DNA of 64,000 bases from Cyanobium sp. N.Huapi 1H5 (GTDB lineage Bacteria > Cyanobacteriota > Cyanobacteriia > PCC-6307 > Cyanobiaceae). Positions 1-9,693 of the stretch are shown in pieces (position 1 is the first letter of the stretch; every line of letters starts with the position of its first letter). The notes under the pieces are model-generated. The model ran no database searches, had not been told where the DNA came from, and saw only the letters and a list, made by a program, of their open reading frames with translations. The stretch lies in contig NZ_JAGQBH010000003.1 of the NCBI RefSeq assembly GCF_024345535.1, positions 434,001 to 498,000 on the forward strand, written 5' to 3'. The translations under genes and the position numbers were made by a program.

Positions 1-1
1 G

Positions 2-997
2 CCGGTCGGCCACTGGCCCCCGGACGAGCGGGCCCTGCCGGCGGTGGACAGCGTCAGCCGGCTGCGGGTGCCGGCGGAGCAGCGGCGCTGGCTGCCCCTG
101 CGGGACGGCCAGCGCCTGCTCGGTGCCCTGCAGGTGGAGGCCGCCCGCAACCCCTGGCCGGAACCCCTCGCCCAGCGGCTCCAGGCCGTGGCCCTGGCCC
201 TCACCGAAGCCCTGCGGCTGGATCTGGAGGGCGGGGAGCTGCGGCAGCGGCTCTCGGAGCGGGAGGAGCAGCTGGGCCTGCTGCTGCACCAGCTGCGCAA
301 CCCGCTCACGGCCCTGCGCACCTTCGGGCAGCTGCTGCTGAGGCGCCTCGGCCCCGACCACAACGACCGCTCCCTGGTGCAGGGCCTGCTGGCCGAGGAG
401 CGCCAGATCAACCGTTATGTGGAGGCGATCAGCGCCCTGGTCCACCCGGAGGGGCGTCTCGCCGCCCCCCCCTCCCCCCAGCCCCTGCTGCTGCCGCCCC
501 TGCTGAGCGGACCCGAGGGCCAGCCCCTGGCCGGGCTGCTCGAACCGCTGCTGCAGCGGGCGGCCGCCACCGCGACCCTGCAGGGGCGGGACTGGCACGG
601 CCCCCGGACCCTGCCGGACTGGAGCGGCGACAGCGGATCGGTGGCGGAGATCCTGGCCAACCTGCTGGAGAACGCCTTCCGCTACAGCGCCCCGGGCGCC
701 GCCTTGGGCCTGCACTGGGCCACCGACGCCGGCGAGCTTCACCTCACGGTCTGGGACGGCGGGCCGGCCATCGCCGCCGCCGAACGGGAAGCGATCTTCG
801 GGCGGGGGGTGCGGGGAACCCGGGGCCAGGAGCTGCCCGGCACCGGCCTGGGGCTGGCCCTTGGCCGCGATCTGGCCCGCAGCCTGGGCGGCGAGCTGGC
901 GCTGGTGGTGCCGCCCCGGACCGTGGCCGAGTCCCTGCCTGGGGAGGGCAACGCCTTCCGGCTCAGCCTGCCCAGGCCGTCAGCACCGCAGCGATGA
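2..997 (+). CDS. Sensor histidine kinase, 5' end cut by window edge
   Basis: Two-component sensor kinase that autophosphorylates on His and passes phosphate to a response regulator not seen here. The frame is open to the window start, so the true N-terminus is missing; an internal GTG at 44 is the first in-window start codon. Counted from there, residues 1-60 look like the end of a GAF-like sensor domain. The H box is [13 protein letters not shown] with His82, the N box is LLENAFRYS, and the glycine box is [13 protein letters not shown] near the C-terminus. No membrane segment is visible. It converges on cobS, and the two genes overlap by 35 bp at their 3' ends. Confidence 0.88.
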   Translation, partial: PVGHWPPDERALPAVDSVSRLRVPAEQRRWLPLRDGQRLLGALQVEAARNPWPEPLAQRLQAVALALTEALRLDLEGGELRQRLSEREEQLGLLLHQLRNPLTALRTFGQLLLRRLGPDHNDRSLVQGLLAEERQINRYVEAISALVHPEGRLAAPPSPQPLLLPPLLSGPEGQPLAGLLEPLLQRAAATATLQGRDWHGPRTLPDWSGDSGSVAEILANLLENAFRYSAPGAALGLHWATDAGELHLTVWDGGPAIAAAEREAIFGRGVRGTRGQELPGTGLGLALGRDLARSLGGELALVVPPRTVAESLPGEGNAFRLSLPRPSAPQR

Positions 998-1733
998 GCA
1001 GCAGGCCCAGCGATTCGCTCCACTCCACGCAGGCGCCGTAACTGTCGCCGCTGTGGCCGCCGAGGCGGCGGCCCAGGACCACCGGAACCAGCAGGGCCGG
1101 CAGCAGGGCCAGCGCGCCGATGGGCACGGGCCAGGTGGCCAGGCCCGGCCAGGGCAGCAGCAGCAAGGGCGGCAGCAGCAGCAGGGCGGGCCGCAGCTCC
1201 GCCGCCAGGCCGGCTCCATGGGCGCGATGGAAGGCGGCGCTGCCGCCGGGCCGCAGGTACGGGAACCAGGCCATGGCGGGCAGGGGCGCCACCCGGCCGC
1301 AGACCGCGGCCCAGACCAGTGCCACCGGCGCCGCCGGCCCCAGCATCGCCAGGCCCCCGGCCCGCAGCAGCAGCACCAGCACCAGGGCCTGCACGCCGCT
1401 CGCCCCCACCCGGCTGTCGGCCATCGCCTCCAGGCAGCGGTCCCCCGCCGCCAGGCCATCGGCGCTGTCCATGACGCCATCCATGTGCAGGCCACCGCTC
1501 AGCCACAGGCCGAGCGCCAGCACCAGCGCCACCTGGGCCACCAGCGGCACCCGCCCCTCCAGGGCCCACCAGAGCAGCCCCTGCAGCACACCGAGAACGG
1601 CACCGATCCAGGGGGCGAAGCGGGCGATCCGCTCGAAGCGGGGCGCCGGCGCCGGCCAGGCCGGCAGCACCGAATAGAAGATCCAGGCCCCGGCGAGATC
1701 CCGCAGCCACGGTGGAGCGCTCAGGCGGGGCAT
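963..1733 (-). CDS. cobS: Adenosylcobinamide-GDP ribazoletransferase (cobalamin synthase)
   Basis: Integral membrane enzyme of the last steps of cobalamin nucleotide-loop assembly, joining adenosylcobinamide-GDP to alpha-ribazole. The 256-aa length fits the family. The Asp-rich motif [15 protein letters not shown] lies at residues 80-94, and most of the rest is Ala/Leu-rich membrane helix. The ATG at 1731-1733 was chosen because the protein then begins just before the conserved [16 protein letters not shown] stretch; the frame runs open further upstream but that extension has no recognisable sequence. Its start overlaps the furthest upstream start of the divergent tgt by 2 bp. Its 3' end overlaps the histidine kinase. 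Confidence 0.93.
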   Translation of the reverse strand: MPRLSAPPWLRDLAGAWIFYSVLPAWPAPAPRFERIARFAPWIGAVLGVLQGLLWWALEGRVPLVAQVALVLALGLWLSGGLHMDGVMDSADGLAAGDRCLEAMADSRVGASGVQALVLVLLLRAGGLAMLGPAAPVALVWAAVCGRVAPLPAMAWFPYLRPGGSAAFHRAHGAGLAAELRPALLLLPPLLLLPWPGLATWPVPIGALALLPALLVPVVLGRRLGGHSGDSYGACVEWSESLGLLLIAAVLTAWAG

Positions 1734-2952
1734 GGGCAGGGCGTTGGAGGCGGCGGTGCAGGTGGAGGTGGAACCCCGGGTAGCGTCGCAGCAGCGGCGC
1801 CTAGCGTCAGCGCTGAGCCGCTGCGGCGTCATCGCCTTCGACTTCACGATCACCGCCCGCTGCCCGCGGACCCGGGCCCGCTGCGGCTGCTTCACCACCC
1901 CCCACGGCCCCGTCCACACGCCCCGGTTCATGCCGGTGGGCACCGCCGCCACCGTCAAGGGGGTCAGCACGCCCCAGCTGCAGGAGACCGGGGCCCAGAT
2001 GGTCCTGGCCAACACCTTCCATCTGCATCTGCAGCCCGGGGAGCCGGTGGTGGCGGAAGCCGGTGGACTGCACCGCTTCATGGGCTGGGACGGCCCCCTG
2101 CTGACCGATTCGGGCGGCTTCCAGGTGTTCAGCCTCGACGCCATCAACAGGATCGACGACGACGGCGTGGTGTTCCGCTCCCCGCGCGACGGCTCGCGGA
2201 TCGACCTGACCCCCGAGCGCTCCATGGCCATCCAGCGGGCCCTGGGGGCCGACGTGGCCATGGCCTTCGACCAGTGCCCGCCCTATCCCGCCAGCGAAGC
2301 GGCGGTGGCCGAGGCCTGCCGGCGCACCCACCGCTGGCTGGAGCGCTGCGTCGCCTGCCACGGCGGCGGCGACCAGGCCCTGTTCGGGATCGTGCAGGGG
2401 GGCTGCTTCCCCCATCTGCGCGAGGCCTCGGCCCGGGTGGTGGCCGCGATGGATCTGCCCGGCATCGCCGTGGGCGGCGTGAGCGTGGGCGAGCCCGTCG
2501 AGGAGATGCACCGGGTGGTGCGCCAGGTGGGTCCCCTGCTGCCCCAGGAGCGTCCCCTCTACCTGATGGGGGTGGGCAGCCTGCGGGAGATGGCGATCGC
2601 GGTCGCCAACGGCTTCGACCTGTTCGACTGCGTGCTGCCCACGCGGCTGGGCCGGCACGGCACCGCCCTGGTGGGGGGCGAACGCTGGAACCTGCGCAAT
2701 GCCCGCTTCCGCCACGACCACGGCCCCCTGGACCCCAGCTGCGGCTGCCTGGCCTGCCGGCACCACAGCCGCAGCTACCTGCACCACCTGTTCCGCAGCG
2801 ACGAACTGCTGGGCCGCACCCTGCTGAGCCTGCACAACCTCACCACCCTGCTGCGCTTCACGACCGCCATGGCCCGGGCCATCGGCGAGGGATGTTTTTC
2901 AGAGGATTTCGCTCCCTGGGAGCCCGACTCCCAGGCCGCCCACACGTGGTAG
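1732..2952 (+). CDS. tgt: Queuine tRNA-ribosyltransferase (tRNA-guanine transglycosylase)
   Basis: Exchanges guanine 34 of GUN-anticodon tRNAs for the queuosine precursor preQ1. Seen: substrate-pocket stretch [10 protein letters not shown], the GVSVGEP and MGVGSLREM loops, and a C-terminal zinc site of the form [17 protein letters not shown]. Homology begins at about codon 35 ([17 protein letters not shown]), so the first ATG at 1732 adds about 33 unusual residues. GTG codons at 1756, 1762 and 1768 are alternative starts. From the conserved region on, the protein is about 372 aa, the usual size. It is followed 32 bp later by psbK on the same strand. Confidence 0.93.
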   Translation: MGRALEAAVQVEVEPRVASQQRRLASALSRCGVIAFDFTITARCPRTRARCGCFTTPHGPVHTPRFMPVGTAATVKGVSTPQLQETGAQMVLANTFHLHLQPGEPVVAEAGGLHRFMGWDGPLLTDSGGFQVFSLDAINRIDDDGVVFRSPRDGSRIDLTPERSMAIQRALGADVAMAFDQCPPYPASEAAVAEACRRTHRWLERCVACHGGGDQALFGIVQGGCFPHLREASARVVAAMDLPGIAVGGVSVGEPVEEMHRVVRQVGPLLPQERPLYLMGVGSLREMAIAVANGFDLFDCVLPTRLGRHGTALVGGERWNLRNARFRHDHGPLDPSCGCLACRHHSRSYLHHLFRSDELLGRTLLSLHNLTTLLRFTTAMARAIGEGCFSEDFAPWEPDSQAAHTW

Positions 2953-2984
2953 GTTCCGGCCATTGCAACGGTTCTCCCCCAGGC

Positions 2985-3143
2985 ATGGCTCTCTCCCTGC
3001 TGGCCAGCTACGCGCCCCATACCCTCGCCCAGCTGCCCGAGGCGTACCAGGCCTTCGGTCCCCTGGTGGACATCCTGCCGATCATTCCCCTGTTCTTCCT
3101 GCTGCTGGCCTTCGTCTGGCAGGCCTCCGTCGGTTTCCGCTGA
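2985..3143 (+). CDS. psbK: Photosystem II reaction centre protein K
   Basis: Single-helix subunit of the PSII core, located in the thylakoid membrane near CP43. The 52-aa product has a short N-terminal leader that is removed in the family. It is followed by [19 protein letters not shown] and then the membrane helix ending [10 protein letters not shown], which is diagnostic for PsbK. The ATG at 2985 lies 32 bp after the tgt stop, so the two may be co-transcribed. A perfect 14-bp palindrome spans its stop codon (3137-3150). Confidence 0.97.
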   Translation: MALSLLASYAPHTLAQLPEAYQAFGPLVDILPIIPLFFLLLAFVWQASVGFR

Positions 3144-3182
3144 TCAGCGGCGTTCACGGGGCACCGCCGATCAGCGGCGTTC
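3142..3182. repeat. 14-bp direct repeat at the psbK 3' end
   Basis: GATCAGCGGCGTTC occurs at 3142-3155 and again at 3169-3182, 13 bp apart. The first copy contains the psbK stop codon and the second contains the stop of the convergent gene. The first copy is also part of the palindrome CCGCTGATCAGCGG (3137-3150). There is no T-run, so this is not a standard terminator. Confidence 0.6.
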
Positions 3183-3899
3183 GCGCAGAACAGCCCAGGC
3201 GAAGGCCGGCAGCGAGAGCATGCGCCGCCAGCGGCTGGGCTCCTTGATCAGCCGGTAGAGCCACTCGATGTGCAGGGCCCCCATCCAGGCGGGGGCCCGC
3301 TTCTTGGCGCCGGCCCAGATATCGAAGCTGCCGCCCACCCCCATCCAGAGGCCGCTGCGGGGTCCGGGCTGCTCCTGGATCCAGGTCTCCTGGCGCGGCA
3401 CCCCCAGGGCCACCAGCACCAGATCGGGGCGACACTGCAGCAGCTGACGCTCGAGCCCGGGCCAGGCATCCGCGCTCTGGTAGCCGTGGACGCTGAAGAC
3501 GAGCTTCAGGCCAGGAAGGTCGTGGGCCAGGCGATCGCGCAGCTGATCCATCACCGCCGGACTCGCCCCCACCAGGGCCACCCGCCAGCCGCTGGCGGCC
3601 GCATGGTCGAGCAGGCGGCGGGCCAGCTCGATGCCCGGGGCCCGGCGCACCCGGTGCGACTGGCGGCCCAGGGCCCAGACCACGCCGGCCCCATCGGGGA
3701 TGACCATCCGGGCCGCCTCGATCGCCGCCCCCAGGGCGGGATCCGCCAGGGCCGCCATGGTCATCTCCGCATTGAGGGTGACGATCTGGCCGCCGCCGGC
3801 CGCGTGCAGGGCCACGGCGTCCCGGAAGACGTCGTTGCTTACATTCACAGGGATGCCCAGGACGCGGGCACGGACCGGCGTGGTCGCGAGGGCTGCCAT
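3171..3899 (-). CDS. WecG/TagA/CpsF-family glycosyltransferase (GT26)
   Basis: Likely transfers an N-acetylhexosamine-type sugar onto a lipid-linked acceptor during surface glycan assembly; donor and acceptor cannot be told from sequence. The 242-aa length is typical. Seen: LNAEM at residues 42-46, a VIPDGAGVVW motif with the presumed catalytic Asp69, GVPRQETWIQ, and the C-terminal GVGGSFDIWAGAKKRAP signature. The ATG at 3897-3899 places the start just before the RARVLGIPVN strand; the frame continues open upstream without recognisable homology. It converges on psbK with 27 bp between stops. Confidence 0.87.
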   Translation of the reverse strand: MAALATTPVRARVLGIPVNVSNDVFRDAVALHAAGGGQIVTLNAEMTMAALADPALGAAIEAARMVIPDGAGVVWALGRQSHRVRRAPGIELARRLLDHAAASGWRVALVGASPAVMDQLRDRLAHDLPGLKLVFSVHGYQSADAWPGLERQLLQCRPDLVLVALGVPRQETWIQEQPGPRSGLWMGVGGSFDIWAGAKKRAPAWMGALHIEWLYRLIKEPSRWRRMLSLPAFAWAVLRERR

Positions 3900-3990
3900 G
3901 GGAAGGAACGACGGCGGGGAGAATCTATGGCCTGGTTCCACGGCCGCCCCCGGCTCGCCCCTTGCTGACACGCCCCGTCCTGACGCGACC

Positions 3991-6900
3991 ATGATGAGCA
4001 CGGCGAGCAATGGCGACAGGGGCGTGATCGATCCGCCCGCCCCTCCCACGAGCGAGGCGGAGGCCCGAGCGCTCCTGGAACGGCTCGACCGGGGCATCGA
4101 GCACGTCGTCCTGCGGCGCCAGCATCCGATCACGGGTCTGCTGCCCGCCAGCACCGCCAGCACCGTCCACGGCAACTACGGCGACGCCTGGGTGCGGGAC
4201 TGCGTCTATTCGATCCAGTGCGTCTGGGGACTGGCCCTGGCCCACCGGCGGCTGCAGGGACCCTGCCGCCGCAGCTTCGAACTGGAGCAGCGGGTGCTGC
4301 AGCTGATGCGGGGGCTGATGCGCTCGATGATGCGCCAGTCGGCGAAGGTGGAGCGCTTCAAGACCAGCCTCGAGCGCCTCGACGCCATCCACGCCAAGTT
4401 CGACACCGCCACGGGGGATCCGGTGGTGGACGACGACGGCTGGGGCCATCTGCAGCTCGACGCCACGGCCCTGTTCCTGCTGCAGCTCGCCCAGCTCACC
4501 CGCTCGGGCCTGGTGATCGTGCAGACCAGCCACGAGCGCGACTTCCTTCAGAACCTCGTCTACTACGTGGCCCGGGCCTACCGGGTGGCCGACTACGGCA
4601 TCTGGGAGCGGGGCGACAAGGGCAACCACGGCCAGCCGGAGCGCAACGCCAGTTCGATCGGCATGGTGAAGGCCGCCCTCGAGACCCTCGTGGGTCTGGA
4701 TCTCTACGGCCCCCATGGCGACGGCAGCAGCTGCCTGACCATCCCCCATGACGCCATCGTCCGGCTGAGGCGCGCCTTGCGCGGCCTGCTGCCGAGGGAG
4801 TCGGCCAGCAAGGAGGCCGACAGCGCCTGCCTTTCGGTGATCGGCTACCCCGCCTGGGCCGTGGAGGATCCGGCGCTGGTGGAGCGCACCCGGGAGAAGA
4901 TCCGCAGCGAGCTGGCCGGGTCCTACGGCTACAAGCGCTTCCGCCGCGACGGCCACCAGACCGTGATCGAGGACGTGACCCGGCTCCACTACGAACGGGA
5001 GGAGCTGGCCCAGTTCGAGCACATCGAATGCGAGTGGCCCCTGTTCCTGGCCTACGAGCTGATCACCGCCTGCTGCGAGGGCCGCTGGCAGGAAGCCCGC
5101 CTCTGGCGGCAGCAGCTGGAGGAGCTGAGCGTGACGGTCGACGGGGAGGCGCTGCTGCCGGAGCTCTACCTGGTGCCGGAGCGGCTGATCGAGGCCGAGC
5201 GGCGCCAGCCCGGCAGCCAGACCCGTGTCCCCAACGAGAACGTGCCCCTGCTCTGGACCCAGAGCCTCACCTGGCTGTCGGATCTGCTGCTGCACGGCCT
5301 GATCACCGCCGAGGATCTCGATCCCTGCGGGCGCCGCCACCCCAGCCCTCCCGGTGCCGAGGAGGTGCTGGTGGCCCTGGCTCCGGCCGACGACAGCATC
5401 GCCGCGGCCCTGGCGGAGGCCGGCCTGCCGGTGCGGCGTCCCTCGGACGGGGCGGCCCCCCTGCGGGTGGCCAGTTCCCGCGAGCTGGCCCGGCGCCTGG
5501 CGACGGTGGGCGCCAACGGCCGCCTGGGCCTCTCGGGCCACCCGCCGGTGCGCATGGAGACCCAGGCCACCGCCCGGCTCTACCGCCACGACGGCGAGCT
5601 GATCGGCTTCCTGCCGGCGGTGCTGGAGGAGGACACCTTCTACCTGGCCGACGATGCCCAGGTGCTGGTGGACACGGTGGCCACCGAGGTGCGGGTGCTG
5701 CAGCGCCACTGGCGGGGCTCCGGCGCCCCGCTGCTGCTCGTGCCGGTGGCCGCCGGCCCCTTCCGCCGGGACCCGGACGCCTTCCTGAACCTGGGCCGCG
5801 ATCTCCAGCAGGGCCAGCTGGGCTCGGTGCCGGTGCGGCTGGTGTCGCTGGAGGAGCTGGTGCCGCTGGCCAGCCTGATCGACCTGCCGCCCCAGGCGCT
5901 GGCGGCCTGCGACCTGGTGCCGGACGGCCACACCCTGCTGCCGCCCAGCGCCAGCCACCAGCCGCTCACCGCCCGCCAGGAGCAGGAGCTGGAGGACGTG
6001 CCGCTGGCCCATCTGGTGGACAGGCTCTGGGCCAGCCGCTCCCTGGAGGAGCAGGCCGAGGTGCTGGAACTGCTGAGCCGCCGGCTCGGGCCCAATGCCC
6101 GCCTGCAGGGCCCCCGCAGCGGCCCCGGGGTGCGGCTGATGGTGCTGCTGGAGGAGGTCTACCGCCGCGGCCTCGCCGATGCCGACTGGAGCGTGGTGCG
6201 CCGGGCCGCCGGGGCCATGGGTCTGGTGCACCCCCAGCTGGAGGATGCCCTCACCGACCTGCTGCTGCGCCAGAAGCAGGTGGTGGTGGGCCGCAACTAC
6301 ACCCGCGATTCGCTGCTCGGCCATCCGGAGGGCAGCCTGGCGATCGCGGCGATGGTGCGCCGCTTCAGCGGCGAGGACGGCCGCGAATGGATGCTGCAGC
6401 AGGAGCTGCTGCTGGCGATCGACGCCCTGGCCCGCTCCGACGTGGATCTGCTCAGCGGCAGCCTCACCCTGCAGCTGGGGCAATTCCTGCTGCTGCTCAC
6501 CGGCGAACTGGCGGCGGAGGCCAACCTCAGCCCCAGCGAGGCCTTCGAGGCCCTCTGCGCCCTGCCCCCCCACGCCATCCGCCGCCGGCTGCGGGCCGTG
6601 CTGGCCGACGTGGAGCACGCCCGGGCCTCCCTGCAGCGCAAGGAGCAGCTGCACCTGCGCGGGCGGGTGCGCTGGGAGGTGCCCGACCCCCTGGCGGAAC
6701 TGCCCAAGGACGGCAGCTGGCTGCAGCACCGCATGCGGCTCGGGGCGCTGCAGCGGGTGCCGAAGGACTTCTACCCGGGCATCTGGGACCTGCTGCACCA
6801 CTGCCGGGGCCTGGTGATCGGCGACAAGCTGGAACGGCGCAACCGGCTGGAGAGCGCCCCGCTGCTGCGCGAGAAGACGCCGGGGGAAAAGAACTTCGCG

Positions 6901-7245
6901 ATCCTGGTGGAGCACCTGCTGAGCAAGATCGAAGCACCGGAGTACCGCCGGCTCTGCATCGAGACCCTGCTCACCCTGATGGCCTTCGTGGCCGCCAACC
7001 CCCAGGTCCAGTTCGACGATGACCTGGCCCTGGACGTGGTGATCGGCCACGCCGTGCGGGTGGGCTGGCAGCAGCGCCATCCCGAGGTGCCGAGCGAGGC
7101 CTACGGCCGCCACAAGGCGGAAGCCTGGGATCTCTTCTACCGCTCCTCCCCCGCCGACTGCCGCCGCTGGCAGCTGCTGGCCCTGCAGGAGCTGGCCGAC
7201 AGGGACGCGGCGCCTGCCGCGATGATCCCGGCGGCGGGTGTCTAG
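3991..7245 (+). CDS. Glycoside hydrolase family 15-like protein (phosphorylase kinase regulatory-subunit-like)
   Basis: A 1084-aa cytoplasmic protein with no signal peptide. The N-terminal half has the (alpha/alpha)6 barrel pattern of GH15/PhK-alpha proteins: GNYGDAWVRDCVYS at 61-74, WGHLQLDATALFLL, an ERGDKGNHGQPERNASSIGM stretch, and a later PNENVPLLWTQSLTWL. The C-terminal half is helical and resembles the regulatory part of phosphorylase kinase alpha/beta more than a starch-binding domain. Substrate is unknown; a role in glycogen or other glucan handling is inferred. The ATG at 3991 is the first start after the divergent gene. It overlaps the convergent oxidoreductase by 4 bp. Confidence 0.85.
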   Translation: MMSTASNGDRGVIDPPAPPTSEAEARALLERLDRGIEHVVLRRQHPITGLLPASTASTVHGNYGDAWVRDCVYSIQCVWGLALAHRRLQGPCRRSFELEQRVLQLMRGLMRSMMRQSAKVERFKTSLERLDAIHAKFDTATGDPVVDDDGWGHLQLDATALFLLQLAQLTRSGLVIVQTSHERDFLQNLVYYVARAYRVADYGIWERGDKGNHGQPERNASSIGMVKAALETLVGLDLYGPHGDGSSCLTIPHDAIVRLRRALRGLLPRESASKEADSACLSVIGYPAWAVEDPALVERTREKIRSELAGSYGYKRFRRDGHQTVIEDVTRLHYEREELAQFEHIECEWPLFLAYELITACCEGRWQEARLWRQQLEELSVTVDGEALLPELYLVPERLIEAERRQPGSQTRVPNENVPLLWTQSLTWLSDLLLHGLITAEDLDPCGRRHPSPPGAEEVLVALAPADDSIAAALAEAGLPVRRPSDGAAPLRVASSRELARRLATVGANGRLGLSGHPPVRMETQATARLYRHDGELIGFLPAVLEEDTFYLADDAQVLVDTVATEVRVLQRHWRGSGAPLLLVPVAAGPFRRDPDAFLNLGRDLQQGQLGSVPVRLVSLEELVPLASLIDLPPQALAACDLVPDGHTLLPPSASHQPLTARQEQELEDVPLAHLVDRLWASRSLEEQAEVLELLSRRLGPNARLQGPRSGPGVRLMVLLEEVYRRGLADADWSVVRRAAGAMGLVHPQLEDALTDLLLRQKQVVVGRNYTRDSLLGHPEGSLAIAAMVRRFSGEDGREWMLQQELLLAIDALARSDVDLLSGSLTLQLGQFLLLLTGELAAEANLSPSEAFEALCALPPHAIRRRLRAVLADVEHARASLQRKEQLHLRGRVRWEVPDPLAELPKDGSWLQHRMRLGALQRVPKDFYPGIWDLLHHCRGLVIGDKLERRNRLESAPLLREKTPGEKNFAILVEHLLSKIEAPEYRRLCIETLLTLMAFVAANPQVQFDDDLALDVVIGHAVRVGWQQRHPEVPSEAYGRHKAEAWDLFYRSSPADCRRWQLLALQELADRDAAPAAMIPAAGV

Positions 7246-8234
7246 ATCGGGGCCTCCAGGGCCATGCAGAGGTTGGGCTGCTCGACGCACTGCTCGATCA
7301 GGTCGGCCAGCTGCAGGGCCCGGGAGGCCTGCAGGCCATCCACGGCCGGGGTTTCCCGGCCGCGCACGCACTGGAGGAAGTGCTCGAGTTCGGCGTAGAG
7401 GGGTTCGATCGAGGTGGTGCTCACCTCTTCGATGAAGCCGTCGTTGCGGTAGAGCAGCTCGCCGTGGTCGGCGCTGACCGATTCATGGGAGCGCCGGTGG
7501 ATGCGCAGGTTGCGGTTGAGGAAATCCGTCTCCATCAGGCTGCTGCGGCAGTGGGCGCTGAGGCTGCGGATCTTGCGGTGGGCCATCTTGCTGGCCGTGA
7601 GGCTGGCCACCACGCCGTTGGCGAAGCCCAGGGTGGCGTTGACATAGTCGATCGGGCCATCGGAGCTGCGCCCCCCCGCCGCCGCCAGCCGCACCACAGG
7701 GGAGGCGGCCAGTTCGAGCACCAGGTCGATGTCGTGGATCATCAGATCGAGCACCACCGACACGTCATTGGCCCGGTCGGCGTTGGGGCTGTGGCGCCGG
7801 GCCTCGAGCACCACCACCTCCTCGTTGGCCACCACCCGCAGCAGCTCCCGGAAGGCGGGGTTGAACCGCTCGATGTGGCCCACCTGCAGCAGCCGGCCCG
7901 CCGCCTCGGCCGCACCGATGAGGTCGGCGGCCTCTTCCTGGGTGGCCGCGATCGGCTTCTCGATCAGCACGTGCACCCCCGCCTGCAGGCAGGCCATGCC
8001 GACCCGGTGGTGCAGCAGGGTGGGGACGGCGATGCAGACGGCCTCCACCTCGCTGAGCAGGTCCTCGTAGGCGGGGAACCAGCGGCAGTCGAACTGTTCC
8101 ACCGCCAGCCGGCCGCGGGCCTCGTCGGGGTCGGCGACACCCACCAGTTCCGCATCGCGGAGAAGGCTCAGCACCCGGGCGTGGTGCCAGCCCATGTTGC
8201 CGATGCCGATGACACCCACGCGCACTGGGTTCAT
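7242..8234 (-). CDS. Gfo/Idh/MocA-family NAD(P)-dependent oxidoreductase
   Basis: A 330-aa sugar-type oxidoreductase. The N-terminal Rossmann fold carries GVIGIGNMG at residues 7-15, and the family EKP motif (IEKPIAAT) is at 91-98. The C-terminal half is the usual substrate-binding sheet domain. MIHDIDLVL supplies the conserved DxxxH-type residues. The substrate (inositol, UDP-sugar or other) cannot be predicted. The GT and nucleotide-sugar genes elsewhere in the window make a sugar substrate plausible, but there is no operon link. Confidence 0.87.
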   Translation of the reverse strand: MNPVRVGVIGIGNMGWHHARVLSLLRDAELVGVADPDEARGRLAVEQFDCRWFPAYEDLLSEVEAVCIAVPTLLHHRVGMACLQAGVHVLIEKPIAATQEEAADLIGAAEAAGRLLQVGHIERFNPAFRELLRVVANEEVVVLEARRHSPNADRANDVSVVLDLMIHDIDLVLELAASPVVRLAAAGGRSSDGPIDYVNATLGFANGVVASLTASKMAHRKIRSLSAHCRSSLMETDFLNRNLRIHRRSHESVSADHGELLYRNDGFIEEVSTTSIEPLYAELEHFLQCVRGRETPAVDGLQASRALQLADLIEQCVEQPNLCMALEAPI

Positions 8235-8269
8235 GGCAGGGGCGGAGCAGGTGGGCGCATTATCGATGA

Positions 8270-9544
8270 TCAGGTTCCGTCCGTGCTGGCGAGGGTGATC
8301 TGAACCCGCTCGATGCGGGGGCCGTCCATGGTGAGAACGTCGATGCGGACGCCCTGCCAGCGGAGACCCTCCCCGGGGGAAGGGATGTGCTGGAGCCGTT
8401 CCAGCACGAAGCCGGCCAGGGTGTGGTGGCCGTCCGCCTCGGGCAGCTGCAGGCCCAGCTGGCGGTTGAGCTCGACGATCTCCAGGTCCCCCGCCGCCGA
8501 CCAGCTGCCATCGACGAGGGGCAGCAGGTCCTGGGCCGTCTCCAGGGGGTTCTCGTCCTCGCCGACGATCTCGCCGGTGAGGTCGGCCACGGTGACCAGC
8601 CCCTCGGTGCCGCCGTGTTCATCCACCACCACCAGCAGGGGCTGGCCGCTGCGGATCAGCGGCAGAAGATCGGCCAGGGAGGCGCTTTCCTGCACCTGGG
8701 CCACCGGCAGGATCCAGGGGGCCAGGGCCGTGTCGGGGTGGAGCTGGCCCCGGGCGATCGGCTCGGCCAGCCGCCGCAGATCGAGCATGCCGCGCACGTC
8801 GTCGAGGGAGCTGCCGATCACCGGGAAGCGGGCGTGCTGGCTGGCATGCACCGCTTCCATCATCTGGGCGAAGGTGACATCCAGCGGCAGGGTGACCATG
8901 CCGGAGCGCGGCATCATCACCTCCCGCACCAATGTGTCCCGCAGGGAGAACACGCCCTCGAGGATGCTGCGCTCGTCGGGCATCAGGCCGGTGACGCTGC
9001 CGCTCTCGATCAGCGTCTCCAGCTCACCGGCCGACAGCACCGGCACCAGCTCATCCCAGTTGCGCGGCAGCCCCAGCAGCCGCAGCAGGCCGCCGCTGAA
9101 GCGCTCGATCAGCAGCAGCACCGGGGCCAGGGTGCGGGTGAGGGACTCCAACAGCGGCGCCAGCCGCAGGGCCGAGCCCTCGGGCCGGTGCAGCACCCAG
9201 GCCTTGGGCACCAGACCGCCCAGGAGGGTGGCCAGCAGGGCCAGCACCAGGAAGACCCCGGCATCGATCCAGGCCTGCTCGCCCCGGCCCATCCAGCCGG
9301 CCACCTGCTCCGCCAGGCCCCGGGCCAGCCAGCCCATGGCCAGCAGCGCCAGCACCAGGCCCAGCTGGGTGGCCACCAGGACGCTGCGCATCCGGTGCTG
9401 GAGCCGGGCCACGGAACGGGCGCCGGGCTCCTCGGCCTCCTCCAGCTGCTGGACACGGCTGGGCCGCAGACGGATCAACGCAAGCTCCCCGGCAGCGAAG
9501 AAGGCCAGCAGGGCCAACAGGATCGCCAGAACCAGGAAGCGCAT
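8270..9544 (-). CDS. CNNM/HlyC-CorC family membrane protein with CBS domains
   Basis: A 424-aa inner-membrane protein. The N-terminal DUF21/CNNM domain has three to four hydrophobic segments between residues 1 and about 150 (it starts MRFLVLAILLALLAFFAAGE). Next come a linker and a CBS pair starting near EVMMPRSGMVTL, including VVDEHGGTEGLVTVADL. A C-terminal CorC_HlyC domain (ELNRQLGLQLPE) ends the protein. The family is tied to Mg2+ or Co2+ efflux and homeostasis in bacteria; the older hemolysin name does not imply lysis. The ATG at 9542-9544 gives a membrane-inserting N-terminus directly. Confidence 0.88.
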   Translation of the reverse strand: MRFLVLAILLALLAFFAAGELALIRLRPSRVQQLEEAEEPGARSVARLQHRMRSVLVATQLGLVLALLAMGWLARGLAEQVAGWMGRGEQAWIDAGVFLVLALLATLLGGLVPKAWVLHRPEGSALRLAPLLESLTRTLAPVLLLIERFSGGLLRLLGLPRNWDELVPVLSAGELETLIESGSVTGLMPDERSILEGVFSLRDTLVREVMMPRSGMVTLPLDVTFAQMMEAVHASQHARFPVIGSSLDDVRGMLDLRRLAEPIARGQLHPDTALAPWILPVAQVQESASLADLLPLIRSGQPLLVVVDEHGGTEGLVTVADLTGEIVGEDENPLETAQDLLPLVDGSWSAAGDLEIVELNRQLGLQLPEADGHHTLAGFVLERLQHIPSPGEGLRWQGVRIDVLTMDGPRIERVQITLASTDGT

Positions 9545-9621
9545 CGGTGGGGTGTCGTGGCTGAAGGTTAGGCCCCGCCGCCCGGCTCAGCCTTCGCCGT
9601 TGTCGCCGCACTCCCGCTCCT

Positions 9622-9687
9622 GAGGACAGGATCTTCGATCTGCTCATCCGCAGCTACACCAACCTGCTGCGGATGTGGGGCGAGTGA
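9622..9687 (+). other. Short coding-like tail, possible gene remnant or tiny ORF
   Basis: The frame ending at the TGA 9685-9687 reads EDRIFDLLIRSYTNLLRMWG then E and stop, an amphipathic helix-like peptide in an otherwise non-coding gap. The frame is open back to about 9565 but has no ATG, GTG or TTG start. It may be the surviving 3' end of a lost gene. I do not recognise the source protein. Confidence 0.25.
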
Positions 9688-9693
9688 GGGGGA

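Noticed and set aside
861..2984. Upstream extension of the psbK frame
   Set aside because: Gln/Gly-rich antisense and frame-shifted reading of cobS and tgt. PsbK begins at 2985.
3925..7371. Long open frame on the minus strand opposite the GH15-like gene
   Set aside because: Its translation is Gln/His/Gly/Ala-rich without domains. High-GC DNA leaves antisense frames open; the plus strand encodes a recognisable protein.
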